A program made the translations under genes and the position numbers. Shown here one piece after another: positions 13,177 to 24,735 of a DNA stretch of 64,000 nucleotides. The notes under the pieces were generated by a model. The model was not told where the DNA came from and searched no databases. It worked only from the letters and a program-made list of their open reading frames with translations. The number at the start of each line of letters is the position of its first letter. Position 1 is the stretch's first letter. Source of the stretch: Perognathus longimembris pacificus (Eukaryota; Chordata; Mammalia; Rodentia; Heteromyidae); contig NC_063162.1 in NCBI RefSeq assembly GCF_023159225.1, positions 95,994,880-96,058,879 of the forward strand, in the 5' to 3' direction.

Positions 13177-13371
13177 TTTGCCAGTCCTGGGCCTTGGACT
13201 CAGGGTCTGAGCAGGGTCCCTGGCTTCTTTTTGCTCAAGGCTAGCACTCTGCCACTTGAGCCACAGTGCCACTTCTGGCCATTTTCTATATATGTGGTGG
13301 TGGGAATCGAACCCAGGGCTTCATGTATATGAGGCAAGCACCCTTGCCACTAGGCCATATTCCCAGCCCCC
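13114..13371 (-). mobile_element. IDL-Geo SINE nested in L1 ORF2, 15-bp target duplication, expanded (TTTA)n tail
   Basis: An antisense dimeric SINE with its A-tail turned into a (TTTA)n tract (about 13139-13179 on +). AACAATGTGATTCTT flanks it at 13099-13113 and 13372-13386. Confidence 0.95.
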
Positions 13372-13549
13372 AACAATGTGATTCTTGATTTTAGTTCTGT
13401 TTATGTGGTGAATTACCTTGATTGATTTATGGATGTTGAACCATCCTTGTGGCTGTGGGATGAAGCCTACTTTGTCATGATGTATAATTTTCTTGATCAG
13501 TTTCTGGATCCTGTTAGCTAATATTTTATTGAGAAGCTTTGCATCTGTG

Positions 13550-13581
13550 TTCATTAGTTCATTAGTTCATTAGTTCATTAG
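13550..13581. repeat. Four copies of TTCATTAG inside L1 ORF2
   Basis: An 8-bp unit repeated four times. The three extra copies add 24 bp, so the L1 ORF2 frame is locally kept with eight extra codons. Confidence 0.9.
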
Positions 13582-13928
13582 TGATATTGGGATTTCTCCC
13601 TGTTTCTATTTCGCGGAAGAGTTTGAGGAGTATTGGTATTAGCTCCTCACTAAAGGTTTTGTAGAATTCGTTGGTGAATCCATCTGGGCCTGGGCTTTTC
13701 TTTGTTGGGAAGTTCTTGATTACCTCCTGTATCTCACTCTAAGTTATTGGCTTACTTAGTTGATTTATTTCTTCTTGGTTCAGTTTTGGCAGTTTATACT
13801 TCTCTAAGAATTGATCCATTTCTGTAAAATTATTGTTTTTTACTGAATAGAGGTTCTGGAAATAGCTCCTTATGATTGTTTGAATATCGTGCGTTCTTGT
13901 TGTAGTTTTTCAGGTGGAGTACCTGATT

Positions 13929-15092
13929 TTATGTATATGAGTCTCTTCTTTTTTTTTTTTTTGTAAGTCTTGTGAGGGGTCTGTCAATTTTATTTATTTT
14001 CTCAAAGAACCAGCTTTTAGTCTTATTTATTTCTTGAATGGTCTTTCTATTTTCAATCAGATTTATCTCTTCTTTAATCTTTGTGATCTCTCTCCTCCTA
14101 GTCATTTTAGATTCTGTCTTTTCTTGTTTCTCCAGTTGTTTTAGTTTCATCGTGAGGTTATTTACCTGCTCTGCTTCCATTCTTTTAATATGAGTGCTGA
14201 GGGCAATGATCTTGCCCCTCAGTACTGCCTTAGCTGTGTCCCATAAGTTTCTTTGTGATGCATTTTCATTGTCATTGTGGCTTATGAATTCATTGATTTC
14301 ATCTTTAATTTGGTCTGTGGCCCAAGTGTTGGGGTTTAGCCTCCAAGAATGTTTATAGCCTCTGTGGTAACCGTTGTTATTGAGGGTTACCTTTAATCCA
14401 CTGATATTAGATATAATACATGGGATGATGTCAATACTTTTGTATTTGCTGAGGTTCTTTGTGTGGGCTATGACATGGTCTATTTTGGAGTATGATCCAT
14501 GGGCTGCTGAGAAGAAGGTGTATTGGGTCTCTGTAGGGTGGAAGATTCTGTATAGATCTGTCAGATCCATTTGGGATATGGTGTTACTTAGGTCCTCAGC
14601 TCCCTTCCTGATCCTCTGGGTGTTGGATCTGTCTCTTGGAGAGAGTGGGGTATTAAAGTCTCCCACTATGATTGTGTTTGGGTCTATCTTGTTCTGTAAT
14701 TCTGAGAGAATTTGCTTGACATATGTAGGGCCTCTTTTGTTCGGTGAGTATACATTTATCACCGTGATATCTTGATTCTGGATTTTTCTTTGTATTAAAA
14801 TGTAGTGTCCTTCTTTGTCTTTTTGAGTTGATTTTAATGAAAAGTCCAGCTTGTCTGAGATCAGAATGGCTACACCTGCCGTTTTGGTAGGTGCGTTTGC
14901 TTGGAAGATCTTGCTCCATCGTTTCATTTGGAGCCTGTTTTTGTCCCTTGCTGTAAGATGGGTCTCTTGTAGACAACAGATGCCAACTTTTTGTTTGTGG
15001 ATCCATTCTGCCAGTCTGCTCCTCTTTATCGGAGAGTTTATACCATTTATATTCAAAGAGATCAAGGATAAGAGTGTTTTTTCTCCTTCCAT
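13929..15092 (-). pseudogene. L1 ORF2 endonuclease region, broken
   Basis: A 387-codon open stretch from the ORF2 start encodes an apurinic/apyrimidinic-like endonuclease, with N-I-N-G near the start, Q-E-T-H-L, V-Y-S-P and G-D-F-N-T motifs. The C-terminal catalytic S-D-H triad of L1 endonucleases reads S-N-I (14403-14411, followed by S-G-L-K), so two of the three residues are lost. The frame ends shortly after a poly-T expansion on the + strand near 13950. Dead copy; L1 ORF2 normally continues for about 1,280 residues. Confidence 0.93.
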
Positions 15093-15151
15093 TTTCTTGT
15101 TGGGCTGTTTTTTCCTCTGTTTTTTTTTTTTTTTTTCTTTTCTTCTTTTCT

Positions 15152-15543
15152 TTAGTGAGCTGCTCTTTCTGTTGGGCTCCGGCTATTGTAGTTTCTTTCT
15201 GTTTCTGTCTGTGTGCCCTGTATGATCTCTGTTGGGTAGGACTCCCCTCTTAGATTTTGCTGTAGGGCTGGTTTTTTATTCACATACTCCTTTGGATCCT
15301 CTTTGCTATGGAAAGATCTGGTTTTCCCTTGAAATGTGAACTCCAATTTCGCTGGATATTTAATCCTAGGTTGTATATTGTCGGCCTGTTGGATGGTGTT
15401 CTTCCACTCATTTCGCGTTTGTTATGTTTGTGTGGAGAGGTCTGCTGTTATTCGGATCCTCTTCCTATTGTAGAAAATTCCTTTCTTCTCTTTAGCTTCA
15501 TTCAGAATTTGCTCTTTATTCTTGAGACCTGAAGTCTTGAACA
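15152..15543 (-). pseudogene. L1 ORF1 C-terminal fragment
   Basis: The minus strand carries P-A-K followed by a truncated L-E-F-T-F-like strand and K-K-P-A-L-Q-Q-N-L, resembling the C-terminal domain end of L1 ORF1p (R-P-A-L-Q-E-x-L). It ends at a stop at 15152, 59 bp before the ORF2 start. The upstream part is frameshifted and the element stops at 15543. Confidence 0.75.
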
Positions 15544-17173
15544 TTTCAAAGCATTTTCTGGCTATAGTTTTCAATTAGTACTAAACTGATACTTTAAAAT
15601 ATTGTTATTTCCTAAAGGTATGAGGTACCATGAACTTTCTGTAGAAAAATACACAGAACTTTATTCTGTTTGGTCTCCAGAGTGGCCATTCACTGGACAG
15701 TTAAAACAAACAGGGTCTATTTTCAATGTAAGGATACAAAAGAATGTTCTACTGTCATGATTGTTTAGGGAATTCTGGTATGAACATATTTAAATTCATT
15801 CTCTTCATCTATATGTCTCATGGTCAAATGTGATTTTCTATTACATCTATGTTTAACCAAATATGTATTTGTATCCTAGCTTAGTTGCTCTTGGAAAGAC
15901 AAGGGTATTTCTGTGTTCCAGTGGAACCAGGACAAAATTTGTGCCTAACAAAAAAGGAGATAGGAAAATAAAAAGAAGCAAGATTAGTTCAGAGTTCTAA
16001 ATGAAAACAATTGCAAATTTTAACAGAACCCTCAATGATAAATGCCATGACCCCAAGTTAACCCTTGAATTAAGAAGTGGTTAAGTTTATTTTGGAAGTA
16101 CATGTTTTTTAAGTCCTGGTATTTTGGAACTCTTACATTTAGCCATTAGAAGAAGTCAGTCATTGTTAATCAGCCCTAAGATGTGGTCTTATAGGTCAAG
16201 CGTCCATCAAAGAAAACAAATGCAAGGACTTATCTCTGGAGTTCACTTCTCCTCTCAGCTCTGTGATTGTCTGGAGGAATTGTGGATCATAAATAATTTT
16301 GCCTGGAAAAGGTCTTTAAAAAATACCCCTCCCAAGACTGTAGATTTCCTAGATCAAATGATCTAAACTGCTGAAGTCAGAGATAAAGATATAATATCAT
16401 TTTAAAAATCATCATTCCTTCACAAATGAAATGAGGGAGTTAACTCACTTTGATCTGACACACTTGAAGAAGGCAAGATTCACTTTAATTAAAACTACAC
16501 ACAATGCAGATGCTTGTAGCTCTGTCTGTTTCAGACCCAAGTAAGGACAGGACTGAAAGCGAAATGAAATGTACCTAAGGAAGCCTCAGCAGCAGGCTGG
16601 AGCCGTGTTCAGTGTAAGTAATTTAATTAGTGTTGATCATGACTCCAGATGATGGGGATTTGATAAGGAATAATTTAGTACTTAACAGCCTTTTACATGC
16701 ACCAACTCCATGTGGGAAGGTAAAGCAAATTGCACAAAATGAATGTACTGCTTTCTCTTGTGCTCATGCCAATGAGCTGGAAAACCGCCTGTTAGCAGAC
16801 GTTCAAACTCTCAGCCCTATGATGAAATACCCAAAACGTTTCCAATTCAGCCCTGTGCAGTGGAGTCCATGCTACCCTTATGCCAGGATGAATAAGAGAA
16901 GTTGCTTTTGTGAGAGAGAATCTTTAGGAAAACAAGGAAATACCGATAAGAAAAATAAAATAGCCCAAGGTTCCTTGTGTAACATTAAAGGCTTTCAGTG
17001 TGGCTTCCTGTTCTTTCTTCACATGCAACAATTAAAAATATCCCCACACATCAGATGTACTGGGAGGATGCAGGATCCCTCAGCTAGAGGAGTTGGACAA
17101 TGTCTAAGCATACTTGACTATTGGCATCTGAAGAAAAGCAAGATATACTAAGACTTAAAAAAAAATCATTTTC

Positions 17174-17377
17174 GCTGGGAGTATGGCCTAGTGGCAAGAG
17201 TGCTTGCCTCCTACACATGAAGCTCTCGGTTCGATTCCCCAGCACCACATATTTGGAAAACGGCCAGAGGGGGCGCTGTGGCTCAAGTGGCAGAGAGCTC
17301 GCCTTGAGCAAGAAGAGGCCAGGAACAGTGCTCCGGCCCTGAGTCCAAGGCCCAGGACTGGCCAAAAAAAAAAAAAA
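17174..17377 (+). mobile_element. IDL-Geo SINE, full length, 13-bp target duplication
   Basis: The sense copy starts GCTGGGAGTATGGCCTAGTGG (A-box), has the B-box GGTTCGATTCCCC, then the Geo half, and ends GGACTGGCC plus a pure A-tail. AAAAATCATTTTC flanks it at 17161-17173 and 17378-17390. The intact boxes and clean tail suggest a young copy. Confidence 0.95.
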
Positions 17378-17475
17378 AAAAATCATTTTCAAGTGCTAAA
17401 CCTATTGGAATGCAGCTTACACTGGGTCTAAATGTGGCCATTAGGCCTCCCAGTTTTAAAAAAATGTACCCAATT

Positions 17476-17708
17476 TTGCTGGGTGCTGGTGGCTCACACC
17501 TGTCATCTTAGATATTCAGCAGGCTGAGATCTGAGGAGTATGGTTTCAAGCCAGTGTAGACAGGAAAATCCATGAGATTTTTATCTCCGATTAACTAGCA
17601 AAAAACCATAGGTGCAGGTGTGGTTCAAGTGGTTCAGCACCAGCCTTGAGTATAAAAAGCTAAGTGACAGTGTCCAGGCCTTGAGTTCAAGCCCCAGTAC
17701 AAGCACAC
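17476..17708 (+). mobile_element. Composite B1/Geo SINE
   Basis: GCTGGGTGCTGGTGGCTCAC starts the B1-like head. TTTTATCTCCGATTAACTAG is the linker. The Geo-like tail ends GAGTTCAAGCCCCAGTAC. Confidence 0.88.
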
Positions 17709-18217
17709 ACAACAAAATTTTAAGAATCACCTAGAACCTTTAATCCTATTTTTAAATTAGTATGTATGAATTATACAATAGAGTTTTATTATGAGATTTG
17801 CATACATGCATACTTCAAATTTGTCCCCTGTATAGTAATAGCTTTGATAATATACAAAATCATGATATACCTAGTTTAATGAACCAGAGCTTCTGTGAGT
17901 GGTAGATTAGTATGCTAGTGCTTCCATGACAGAGTAAAGCACACACTGGGTAGCTTAAAAAGTGGAAAGGGATGGCCTCAGAATTCTCCAGGCCAGAAAT
18001 CCTAGATGGAGATTTCAGGGACAGGAGAGAGACTGCCCTATGCCTCTTCCCCAGTTTCTGCAATTGCTGGAATCGTTCATATCCCTTAGCATATAGAAAT
18101 GTCAAATTGATTTATCTTTTCTTCACATAATGTTATCCTTGTGTTCTTGTTTCTGTGTCTAAATTTCTCCTTTATAGGACACTAGTTGTATGAGAATTCA
18201 CTCATCAACTGACTTCA

Positions 18218-18219
<2 letters not shown>

Positions 18220-18257
<38 letters not shown>
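18220..18257. repeat. (TG)n microsatellite
   Basis: About 19 uninterrupted GT units just before a degraded SINE. Confidence 0.97.
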
Positions 18258-18258
<1 letters not shown>

Positions 18259-18269
18259 TTTGTGTGTAT

Positions 18270-18465
18270 GCCCATGTGCACACACATTTCAATACTGGGC
18301 CTTGAACTCAGGCCCTCTTGTTCCTACTTGGCTTTTTATTTCAAGACATGCTACCATTTGTGCATTTTTTTGGTTATTCAAAGATAAGAATCCCTTTGAT
18401 TTGTCCACCCAGGCTGACATGTCAGCTTCCTGAATAGAGAGGGTCACAGGCATGAGTCACTGGTA
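18270..18465 (-). mobile_element. Degraded antisense composite SINE
   Basis: ATACTGGGCCTTGAACTCAGG at the left and CACCCAGGCTGACATGTCAG, then CAGGCATGAGTCACTGG, at the right are rc Geo-end and rc B1 blocks. The middle is diverged. Confidence 0.65.
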
Positions 18466-18702
18466 TCTGTATCCAATGACTTCATTTTAATTAGTCTTCC
18501 AAACAAAGTCACACACAACCACTCTCAATTAGTTTTTTGTGTTACTGAAGTAATCTATTGTATATTCTTCTGTGCTTGGTTTCTTTAACTTCCTTTTTCT
18601 GACATCGCTTATGTTTTTGATTTCATTAGTAGGTAACTTATCCTTTGTTATTTTTTATTTTGGGTGAATATGATATAGTCTTAAAAATCACTAGAGTAAA
18701 TA

Positions 18703-18785
18703 AGAGCTGGGGCATGGCCCAAGTGGTTGAGTAACTACCTAACAAGCAAGAATTCCTGTGTTCAAACCCAATATTGCCAAATAAA
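18703..18785 (+). mobile_element. ID-like SINE monomer
   Basis: GCTGGGGCATGGCCCAAGTGG (A-box-like), GTTCAAACCCAATATTGCC (B-box-like), then an A-rich end. A single tRNA-derived unit without the Geo half. Confidence 0.65.
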
Positions 18786-18957
18786 TTAAGAACATGAAAT
18801 AGAGTACAAGAAAATATAGCAGTATTGGTTATACCTGCCAATATCCTTTTATAAACATTATATCTTACTAATGTATTTGTTAGGTCTTATCATGTTTTAT
18901 TAATCTAAATAGGTCTGAGTTTTCAAGTAGAACATTGCTATTGTTATTATATATATT

Positions 18958-19179
18958 TTTTTGTCAGTTTTGGAGCTTGAACTGAGAAGCAGGGCACAGT
19001 TCCTGAGCTTCTTTGGCTTAAGGCTAGTGCAACAGTGCCACTTTGGGCATTTTTCTGAGTAATTTATTAGAGATAAGAGTCTCAAAAACTCTCCTGTCCA
19101 GACTGGCTTCAAATTTTGATCCTCAGATCTCAGCTTCCTGAGTAGCTAGGATTACATGTGTGAGCCACAGCCCCTGGCT
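18958..19179 (-). mobile_element. Antisense composite B1/Geo SINE
   Basis: TTTTGGAGCTTGAACTGAG (rc Geo end), TTATTAGAGATAAGAGTCTC (rc linker) and CCTGAGTAGCTAGGATTACA (rc B1) are in order. Confidence 0.85.
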
Positions 19180-20334
19180 CTATAATAATATTTTTGTCAC
19201 TTCTTTGAGAGCCCACATGCCTAGTTATACACTGCTACTCTCTTTTCTGGGAAAAATGGGAAACCCAATACTTAATCTAAAGTGTAAAAACTACGTATTT
19301 TGCTTTATCATATAGTATTTGCTATTTGAAGAACTATTGTACCCACATATATACAAATACATCATGTACATGGGAGATTTTCTTTTGTAATAATATGAAT
19401 GTGTCACAAATCTTCATAGAAGTTTATGTGAAAACACTGGATTCATATGTGTGCACAATTGCAACAAATATTAGTTATACTTAAATTATTAGAAATATAC
19501 TAGGAAACAAATTTGTCAAGGAAAGAAAACTTTGTCTAAGAAAAAATGTAAACAGAATGTAATGAACCCTTACCTGTCTATCATTCCGTTTTTTACATTT
19601 TTATCATTATTATTTTCAGTATTAGTGAATATACATTAACTACAAACATAGGTAAAACATAATAGCCATCTATTAAGTAATATAAATAGCATAATATATC
19701 ATGGTATAGAAGAATTATTTTGTTATTTGTGACATATAGACAATTCTGGTATGTAAGTATTATAATTCTGTAAGCAGATATTTTTCATCTCTACTTTGTA
19801 AATAACCATTGTTCTTAAAGATGTTGAAATGTTGCCTAAAGTATCGTTTTTATTTCCTGTGACCCACCCATGGATTTCCTTTGTCATATTTTAGTTGTCA
19901 TTCCATTAAGCCATTACTATTGATGCACTTGAGATATTTTCATTTCAATGGTGCTTAAAATTATATTTGAGGCTTCAGTTGATTCTGGGCCAATCCCTTG
20001 TGTTATTTTCAGTTTTAGTCATTGGAAATTGTTCTGAAATGTTTTCAAAGCTTCCCTACTGAAACTGAGCTTCTGGAATTGTTAATATTTGTTAAGCAAA
20101 TTACTAGTGATTTGATTTAGTTTAAGTAAAGGGAGAGAATTGAAAATTCAAGCATGTTTATTGGCCACACAAAAGAAAGAATTATATAGAGATTCTTCAG
20201 TCTTTATATTATATATGTATATAGATTTATTATGAAATGTTAACGATATTTTAAAGAAGAGAAGTCAAATATTTGTAGACTTAATTTTAAAATGTATTTA
20301 ATTTTTATGAGTTTTTAAAATTATTTTATTTTAG

Positions 20335-20464
20335 TGGCTTTTCATGGCCTGCCACTGAAAATCAAGAAAGAACCCCACAGTCCGTGTTCAGAACTCAGCT
20401 CTGCCTGCAGTCAAGAGCAGCCCTTTAAATTCAGCTATGGAGAAAAGTGCCTGTACAATGTCAG
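20335..20464 (+). CDS. ETV1: ETV1 exon, residues ~79-122 (SUMO motif region)
   Basis: This 130-bp exon follows a TTTTATTTTAG acceptor and ends in a GTAAAG donor. It begins with the last two bases of a Leu codon, carries 42 whole codons (80-121) and ends with the first two bases of Ser122. It starts A-F-H-G-L-P and contains I-K-K-E-P around Lys89, a psi-K-x-E sumoylation motif known in the family. It then gives the Ser/Cys-rich stretch before G-E-K-C-L-Y-N-V. It lies just C-terminal to the acidic transactivation domain, whose exons are outside the window. One difference from the human protein as I remember it is Leu instead of Ile after C-S-E. Confidence 0.95.
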
Positions 20465-21379
20465 GTAAAGCAACCCAGTGCATGCATCTAGTGTGGTGGT
20501 TCTTATGGAAACAAATAATTTGGAAAAATATAAAATCTCAAGTCAATTTCATGAGTTGTCTTCATTTATATAACAAGCTAATCAGGTAATACATTTAGCA
20601 GAACTTTTCAAGAACCATTTACCCTACACTCAGACACTTTTGTAATCATTTTAAAGGAATTATTTTCATTTCAATCATTAGTTATTTTTCTACTGTAGTG
20701 ATGCATCTTGGGGTGGAAGAGAGGGTCATGTTTGGCACAGCAGCTTGTGAAGGTTCCCATTAGCATGAATGCATTATGCACTTTAGATAGAGAGTTTATA
20801 GAAAAAAAAAGAAGAAGAAACATTTGGCAAGTCTAAGCAGTACATTAGTTATCTGACAGGCACTGCAGATGATATATCTGGTACATTCACGGACACTTGC
20901 AATAAAACTAGAAGTTTGTAAGGCTTGGAAGAGGTTATTATCTATTAAAAAGCCAGTTGTTCTTCTAATGATAATAAAGAGTGGTGCCATAAAAGTACAT
21001 TGTTCATTTGGTAGAAATTTTGATAACATATATGTTCATTGAAAAGTCCTAATAGTGAATTGCATGCTTTTACTTTTCATATTAGCCTCTAATTGTATAA
21101 AGTACAGGTTGGCTCTGACTTCTGAATACTACCGCAATTGCAGTAGAAACTTACTTGTTGAGAGGAGTAGTTTGGAAACTTCTTAAAATGGTTCCAAATA
21201 CTTATATGGTTTTATAAGTTATGATAGGTCAGGCTCATCCATTATGATTTAAAAGGTTCCTTTTTTCTTCATGTTTGCTATATATCCTCTTATCTAAAGC
21301 ATCTAAGATTCAAGAAACTTTTGTTGGTCTCTCATAGTTCCTAGCCAATGCTAGGTTTTTTGTTTGTTTTGTTTTTGTT

Positions 21380-21596
21380 TTTGGTTACAGGTACTGGTGC
21401 TGGGAGCAGTCACCTAGCTTTTTCACCCAAGGTTGCCACTCTACTACTTACTTGAGCTATAGTTTTTGTGTCTCACTGACTCTCCGACAAAGAGTCTCAC
21501 TGACTATTCTGCCTGGGCTTTGAACCAACTGTGACCGTCAGATCTCATACTTCTGAGTAGCTAGGATTACAGGTGTGAGCCACTTGCCCCTGGCTT
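21380..21596 (-). mobile_element. Antisense composite B1/Geo SINE
   Basis: GGTACTGGTGCTGGGAGCAG, ACTTGAGCTATAG, GAGTCTCACTGAC (partly duplicated) and TTCTGAGTAGCTAGGATTAC give the rc order tail, linker, B1 head. Confidence 0.8.
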
Positions 21597-22962
21597 ACTA
21601 TTATGGCATTTTATTACTATTTGTCCTCAAAAACTTATCTTTTATATCTGCTTTTCTAAGAGGTTCACTAGAGCCTGAAATTATGAGCCAGCTCAGTTGA
21701 AACTGCAAAGCTTTCATATAAAAAAATTCTCTTATAGAAGCTAAATATGAAAGCATACTGAGTTCATGTTAGAATGTATTCATTGTTTAGTTTTATTTCT
21801 TGCATTTTCCCTGTAAGATGCTGAATATCCACAACATAGTTATTTAATATATTGAGGAATTTGCTATCAACGAAGCAGTGAGATAAAGAATTATCACTGC
21901 TGCTCAGCATTGATCAGAACTGTGACTGAAATCACTTGTGTTCTATATAACATATCTCACATCCATAAATTAACAGTAGAGGAATTGCTTGAATATTTGA
22001 AAGCCTTTTTTAGGACCAATAATTCTCAGTGATATATAACATGTGAAATGAATTTTGGTACTTCTATCTCTCTACAGATAATATTTAATGTAACAGATCA
22101 TAGGGAAAAAGTAATATTTTAGGATAGAGAATAAGTCGTTTGTTTCTTCTTTCATGGAAATGAGTCAGATGAGCCACATTTCAAAAGAAACAGGTTTTCA
22201 TTTAGAAATTCAAATAAAGACCCTAGGTAGAATCAAACAACTGGTTCTTTATTTGAGTATCGTTATCTTTATAAGTGGATCTACACAGCATATACTACCT
22301 TTCTGTAAAGTATTTTTGCTGTTGGATATAATTCAATTGTATCGATGGAATGATAATAAATTATTAAATATGTCAATTAGAACATTTCCTTTTAAAGAAA
22401 AAAACTATTTGATTTTTTTATTTCGAAAGAAAATATAGTGATTCAAACTGGAAATATCTTCTTGTTCAGTAAAATCAGCCATTAACAAAACATTTTATAG
22501 ATTACAGTAATTAGTGAAATCATATTCCCCAAAGCCACACATAAGAAAGTGATTTACATTTATAACCTAAGATCAAGCTTGCTCATTTTATTCTGCTGTA
22601 ATTGTGAGTGGAAGTTAGGCTATCGTAATAGAATTTTATTCTTAATAATATTATTTTATACTCATTCTCATGCTCTAAGAAAGTTTAACTACATCAGACA
22701 CTTTATTTTTTCTCATTAATCTTTATTATCCTATGTGAGAAAGTTAATCCAACCATCATTCGTTTAATGTACAAAAACATTGAAAAAGGCAAAAATATTG
22801 TCTTAAAATTCAACCACAAAGATAAAGGCAAAACCAACATAGCCTCCATCTTATTAAGGTAATGTTTGTTCTTGTTTGAAAATGCAATATAGATGATGAA
22901 TTGTTATAAGAATTATGTAATAACATAGGAGAGCTCCATCACATTCACTCAAAAGGATGCAT

Positions 22963-23185
22963 AGATAGACTCCTAGCTACTCAGGAGGCTGAGATCTGAG
23001 GATCTCATTTCAAAGCTATCCTGGACAGGAAAATCCCTGAGATACTTATCTCCAATTATTCACCAAAAAACCTGTAGTGGAAGTGTGACTCAATTGGTAG
23101 AGTGCCAACCTTGAATGAAAAAGCTCAAAAACAGTGCTCAGTCTCAGTTCAAGCCTCAGTACTTGTTAAAAAAAAAAAACCACAA
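22963..23185 (+). mobile_element. Composite B1/Geo SINE
   Basis: CTCCTAGCTACTCAGGAGGC, CTTATCTCCAATTATTCACC and GTGACTCAATTGGTAGAGTG, then GTTCAAGCCTCAGTAC and an A-tail. The first bases of the B1 head are missing. Confidence 0.85.
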
Positions 23186-23471
23186 AAAAACAATTAAAAG
23201 AAAAGAATAGATAGAAAAAATACCATTTTTCCATTGAAAGATTTTCCTTTTACAAACTGTGTATATACAAAACATATACATTTTATATATGACATCATTA
23301 TAAGGCTTCATAAAAATTATTCCATTTTCTGTTTAAAGGGATGGTGGTTTTGAAAAGATTTTAGCTCCCTTATGATTTAAGTCTAAAACTTTTTCTTCAG
23401 GACTAGGAACTTAAAAAATATATATTGCTTAAAGCAACAAATGTTCTCTTTTCCTCATGTGCCCTGGATAG

Positions 23472-23660
23472 TGCCTATGATCAGAAGCCACAAGTGGGAA
23501 TGAGGCCCTCCAACCCCCCAACACCATCCAGTACTCCAGTGTCCCCCCTACATCATGCATCTCCAAACTCAACACACACTCCGAAACCTGACCGGGCCTT
23601 TCCAGCTCACCTCCCTCCATCGCAGTCTATTCCAGACAGCAGCTACCCCATGGACCACAG
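23472..23660 (+). CDS. ETV1: ETV1 exon, residues ~122-185 (Pro/Ser-rich)
   Basis: This 189-bp exon runs from an ATAG acceptor to a CACAG/GTAAAA donor. One base completes Ser122, 62 codons cover 123-184, and the last two bases start Arg185. The product is a proline, serine and threonine-rich disordered stretch (A-Y-D-Q-K-P-Q-V-G through S-Y-P-M-D-H) with several S/T-P dipeptides, which are potential proline-directed kinase sites. No folded domain is expected. The sequence matches mammalian ETV1 as I know it, and the frame is open only in the phase set by the flanking exons. Confidence 0.95.
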
Positions 23661-24604
23661 GTAAAACTGCACAAGGCCATTCATTACTAGAACTGTACTT
23701 TCTTTCTCAGAGAGGATTCTTATGACTAATTCTGAAGACCTATCTAAGTTTAAAGGTTAGCATATTCATTTTGCACATGGGTACATAGTATTTGAAAGAC
23801 CTTGCTCACTATATGTTTAAATGTAATTTGTAGAGAAGGTCATTTATAACATGCCTTTTATAAACATTTAAATTGGTAGCTAAAATGGAAAACAATCTAT
23901 ATTCTGACATTTGAACATTTTCCTTTCACTCTGCTTGAATTATATTGCTTTACTTAAACTTTAAATCAGATCATCCCAATTCTATGAGTATATGTCTGTT
24001 CTTCTCTAAAGTTAAGAGGCTAATTTTAGCAGGTGGCTTATGGAATTAGGTTCTTTACCTTAGATTGAATGATTTAGCTATACATAGTTGTACATAATAT
24101 AATTTATTTCATTAAAAGTGTTTGCCATCCTTGTCAAAGGGTGAATTTTAATATCAATAGATCCATGACCATGGACATTGAAGAGCACTGAATTAAAGAG
24201 ACAGAGACTGAATTAGTGTGAGAAAGGGGAAAGGCAAGCACTCAAACACTAAACTAGTCAGAAGGCTCTGGTGGAAAATTCTTGACAAAGACATCGAAAT
24301 AAAATATTGGAAAATTGCCTAAATACATAACTTAAAATATACAACAGATTTCCATCTTCCTTCTTTCTACTTTGCACTTGTATATAACCACTGTCAGAAT
24401 AAAGATTATATGTGTAGAATTTATTGGGTATGCTACAACTCTGAATGCTAGCTGGAAAAATAATTATTTAGTATTGTATTCTTACAGATGCAGTAGGCAT
24501 AACCCTATGAGCATATCAAGTAGTGAAATGTAGTAAAATTAGAAAGAAGCAAATTTTGGGTTTCTGTTGCCTTTTTAATATATTTTATTGGTGAAGTTAT
24601 GCAA

Positions 24605-24735
24605 TGTGATTCTTTTTTTAAAAATTTACATAGTTGTACAAAGAGGTTTCAAATCACCATGTCAGTTTATGAGTATAATGAATCTTGGTCAATGTCAACC
24701 CTTCCTTGTCAGCTCTTTCTCTCCCAATCTCACTC
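24605..24735 (-). mobile_element. Old L1-3'-end-like remnant
   Basis: It shares the TAGTTGTACAAAGAGGTTTC, CATGTCAGTTTATGAGTA and GTCAACCCTTCC blocks with 3900-4000 and 52785-52860. Probably a fragment of an ancient L1 3' UTR. Confidence 0.5.

Larger units (their letters stand above)
10258..15543 (-). mobile_element. LINE-1, 5'-truncated, antisense to ETV1, with 16-bp target duplication
   Basis: Reading the minus strand gives the end of ORF1 (15543-15152), ORF2 (15092 to ~11039) and a 3' UTR ending in an A/T-rich tail at 10258. The element is flanked by a perfect 16-bp repeat TTTCAAAGCATTTTCT at 10242-10257 and 15544-15559, so both insertion ends are defined. The 5' end is truncated inside ORF1. 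ORF2 is broken by frameshifts and by two SINEs, and the element cannot be active. The body is about 5.3 kb including about 0.6 kb of later SINE sequence. Confidence 0.95.
20465..23471 (+). other. ETV1: ETV1 intron between the residue-122 exons
   Basis: This 3.0 kb intron has a GTAAAG donor and a TAG acceptor and splits the Ser122 codon. It holds two composite SINEs, antisense at 21380-21596 and sense at 22963-23185. The rest (20465-21379, 21597-22962, 23186-23471) is AT-rich single-copy-looking sequence in which I see no exon, RNA gene or mobile element. Confidence 0.85.

Noticed and set aside
13550..13581. Short regular repeats as a CRISPR-like array
   Set aside because: Direct 8-bp tandem repeat without spacers, inside L1, in a mammalian genome.
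14374..15225. Two + strand frames (133 and 124 codons)
   Set aside because: Antisense shadows of the L1 endonuclease region.
16630..17151. 173-codon open frame on + (many Cys, N-terminal M-L-I-M-T-P-D-D)
   Set aside because: No recognisable domain, no splice or promoter context, and composition typical of AT-rich intron. Its end runs up to a SINE. Treated as a chance ORF.
17165..17383. Possible tRNA gene (A-box and GGTTCGATTCCCC B-box)
   Set aside because: The boxes belong to the ID-like half of an IDL-Geo SINE with target duplications and an A-tail; no cloverleaf expected.
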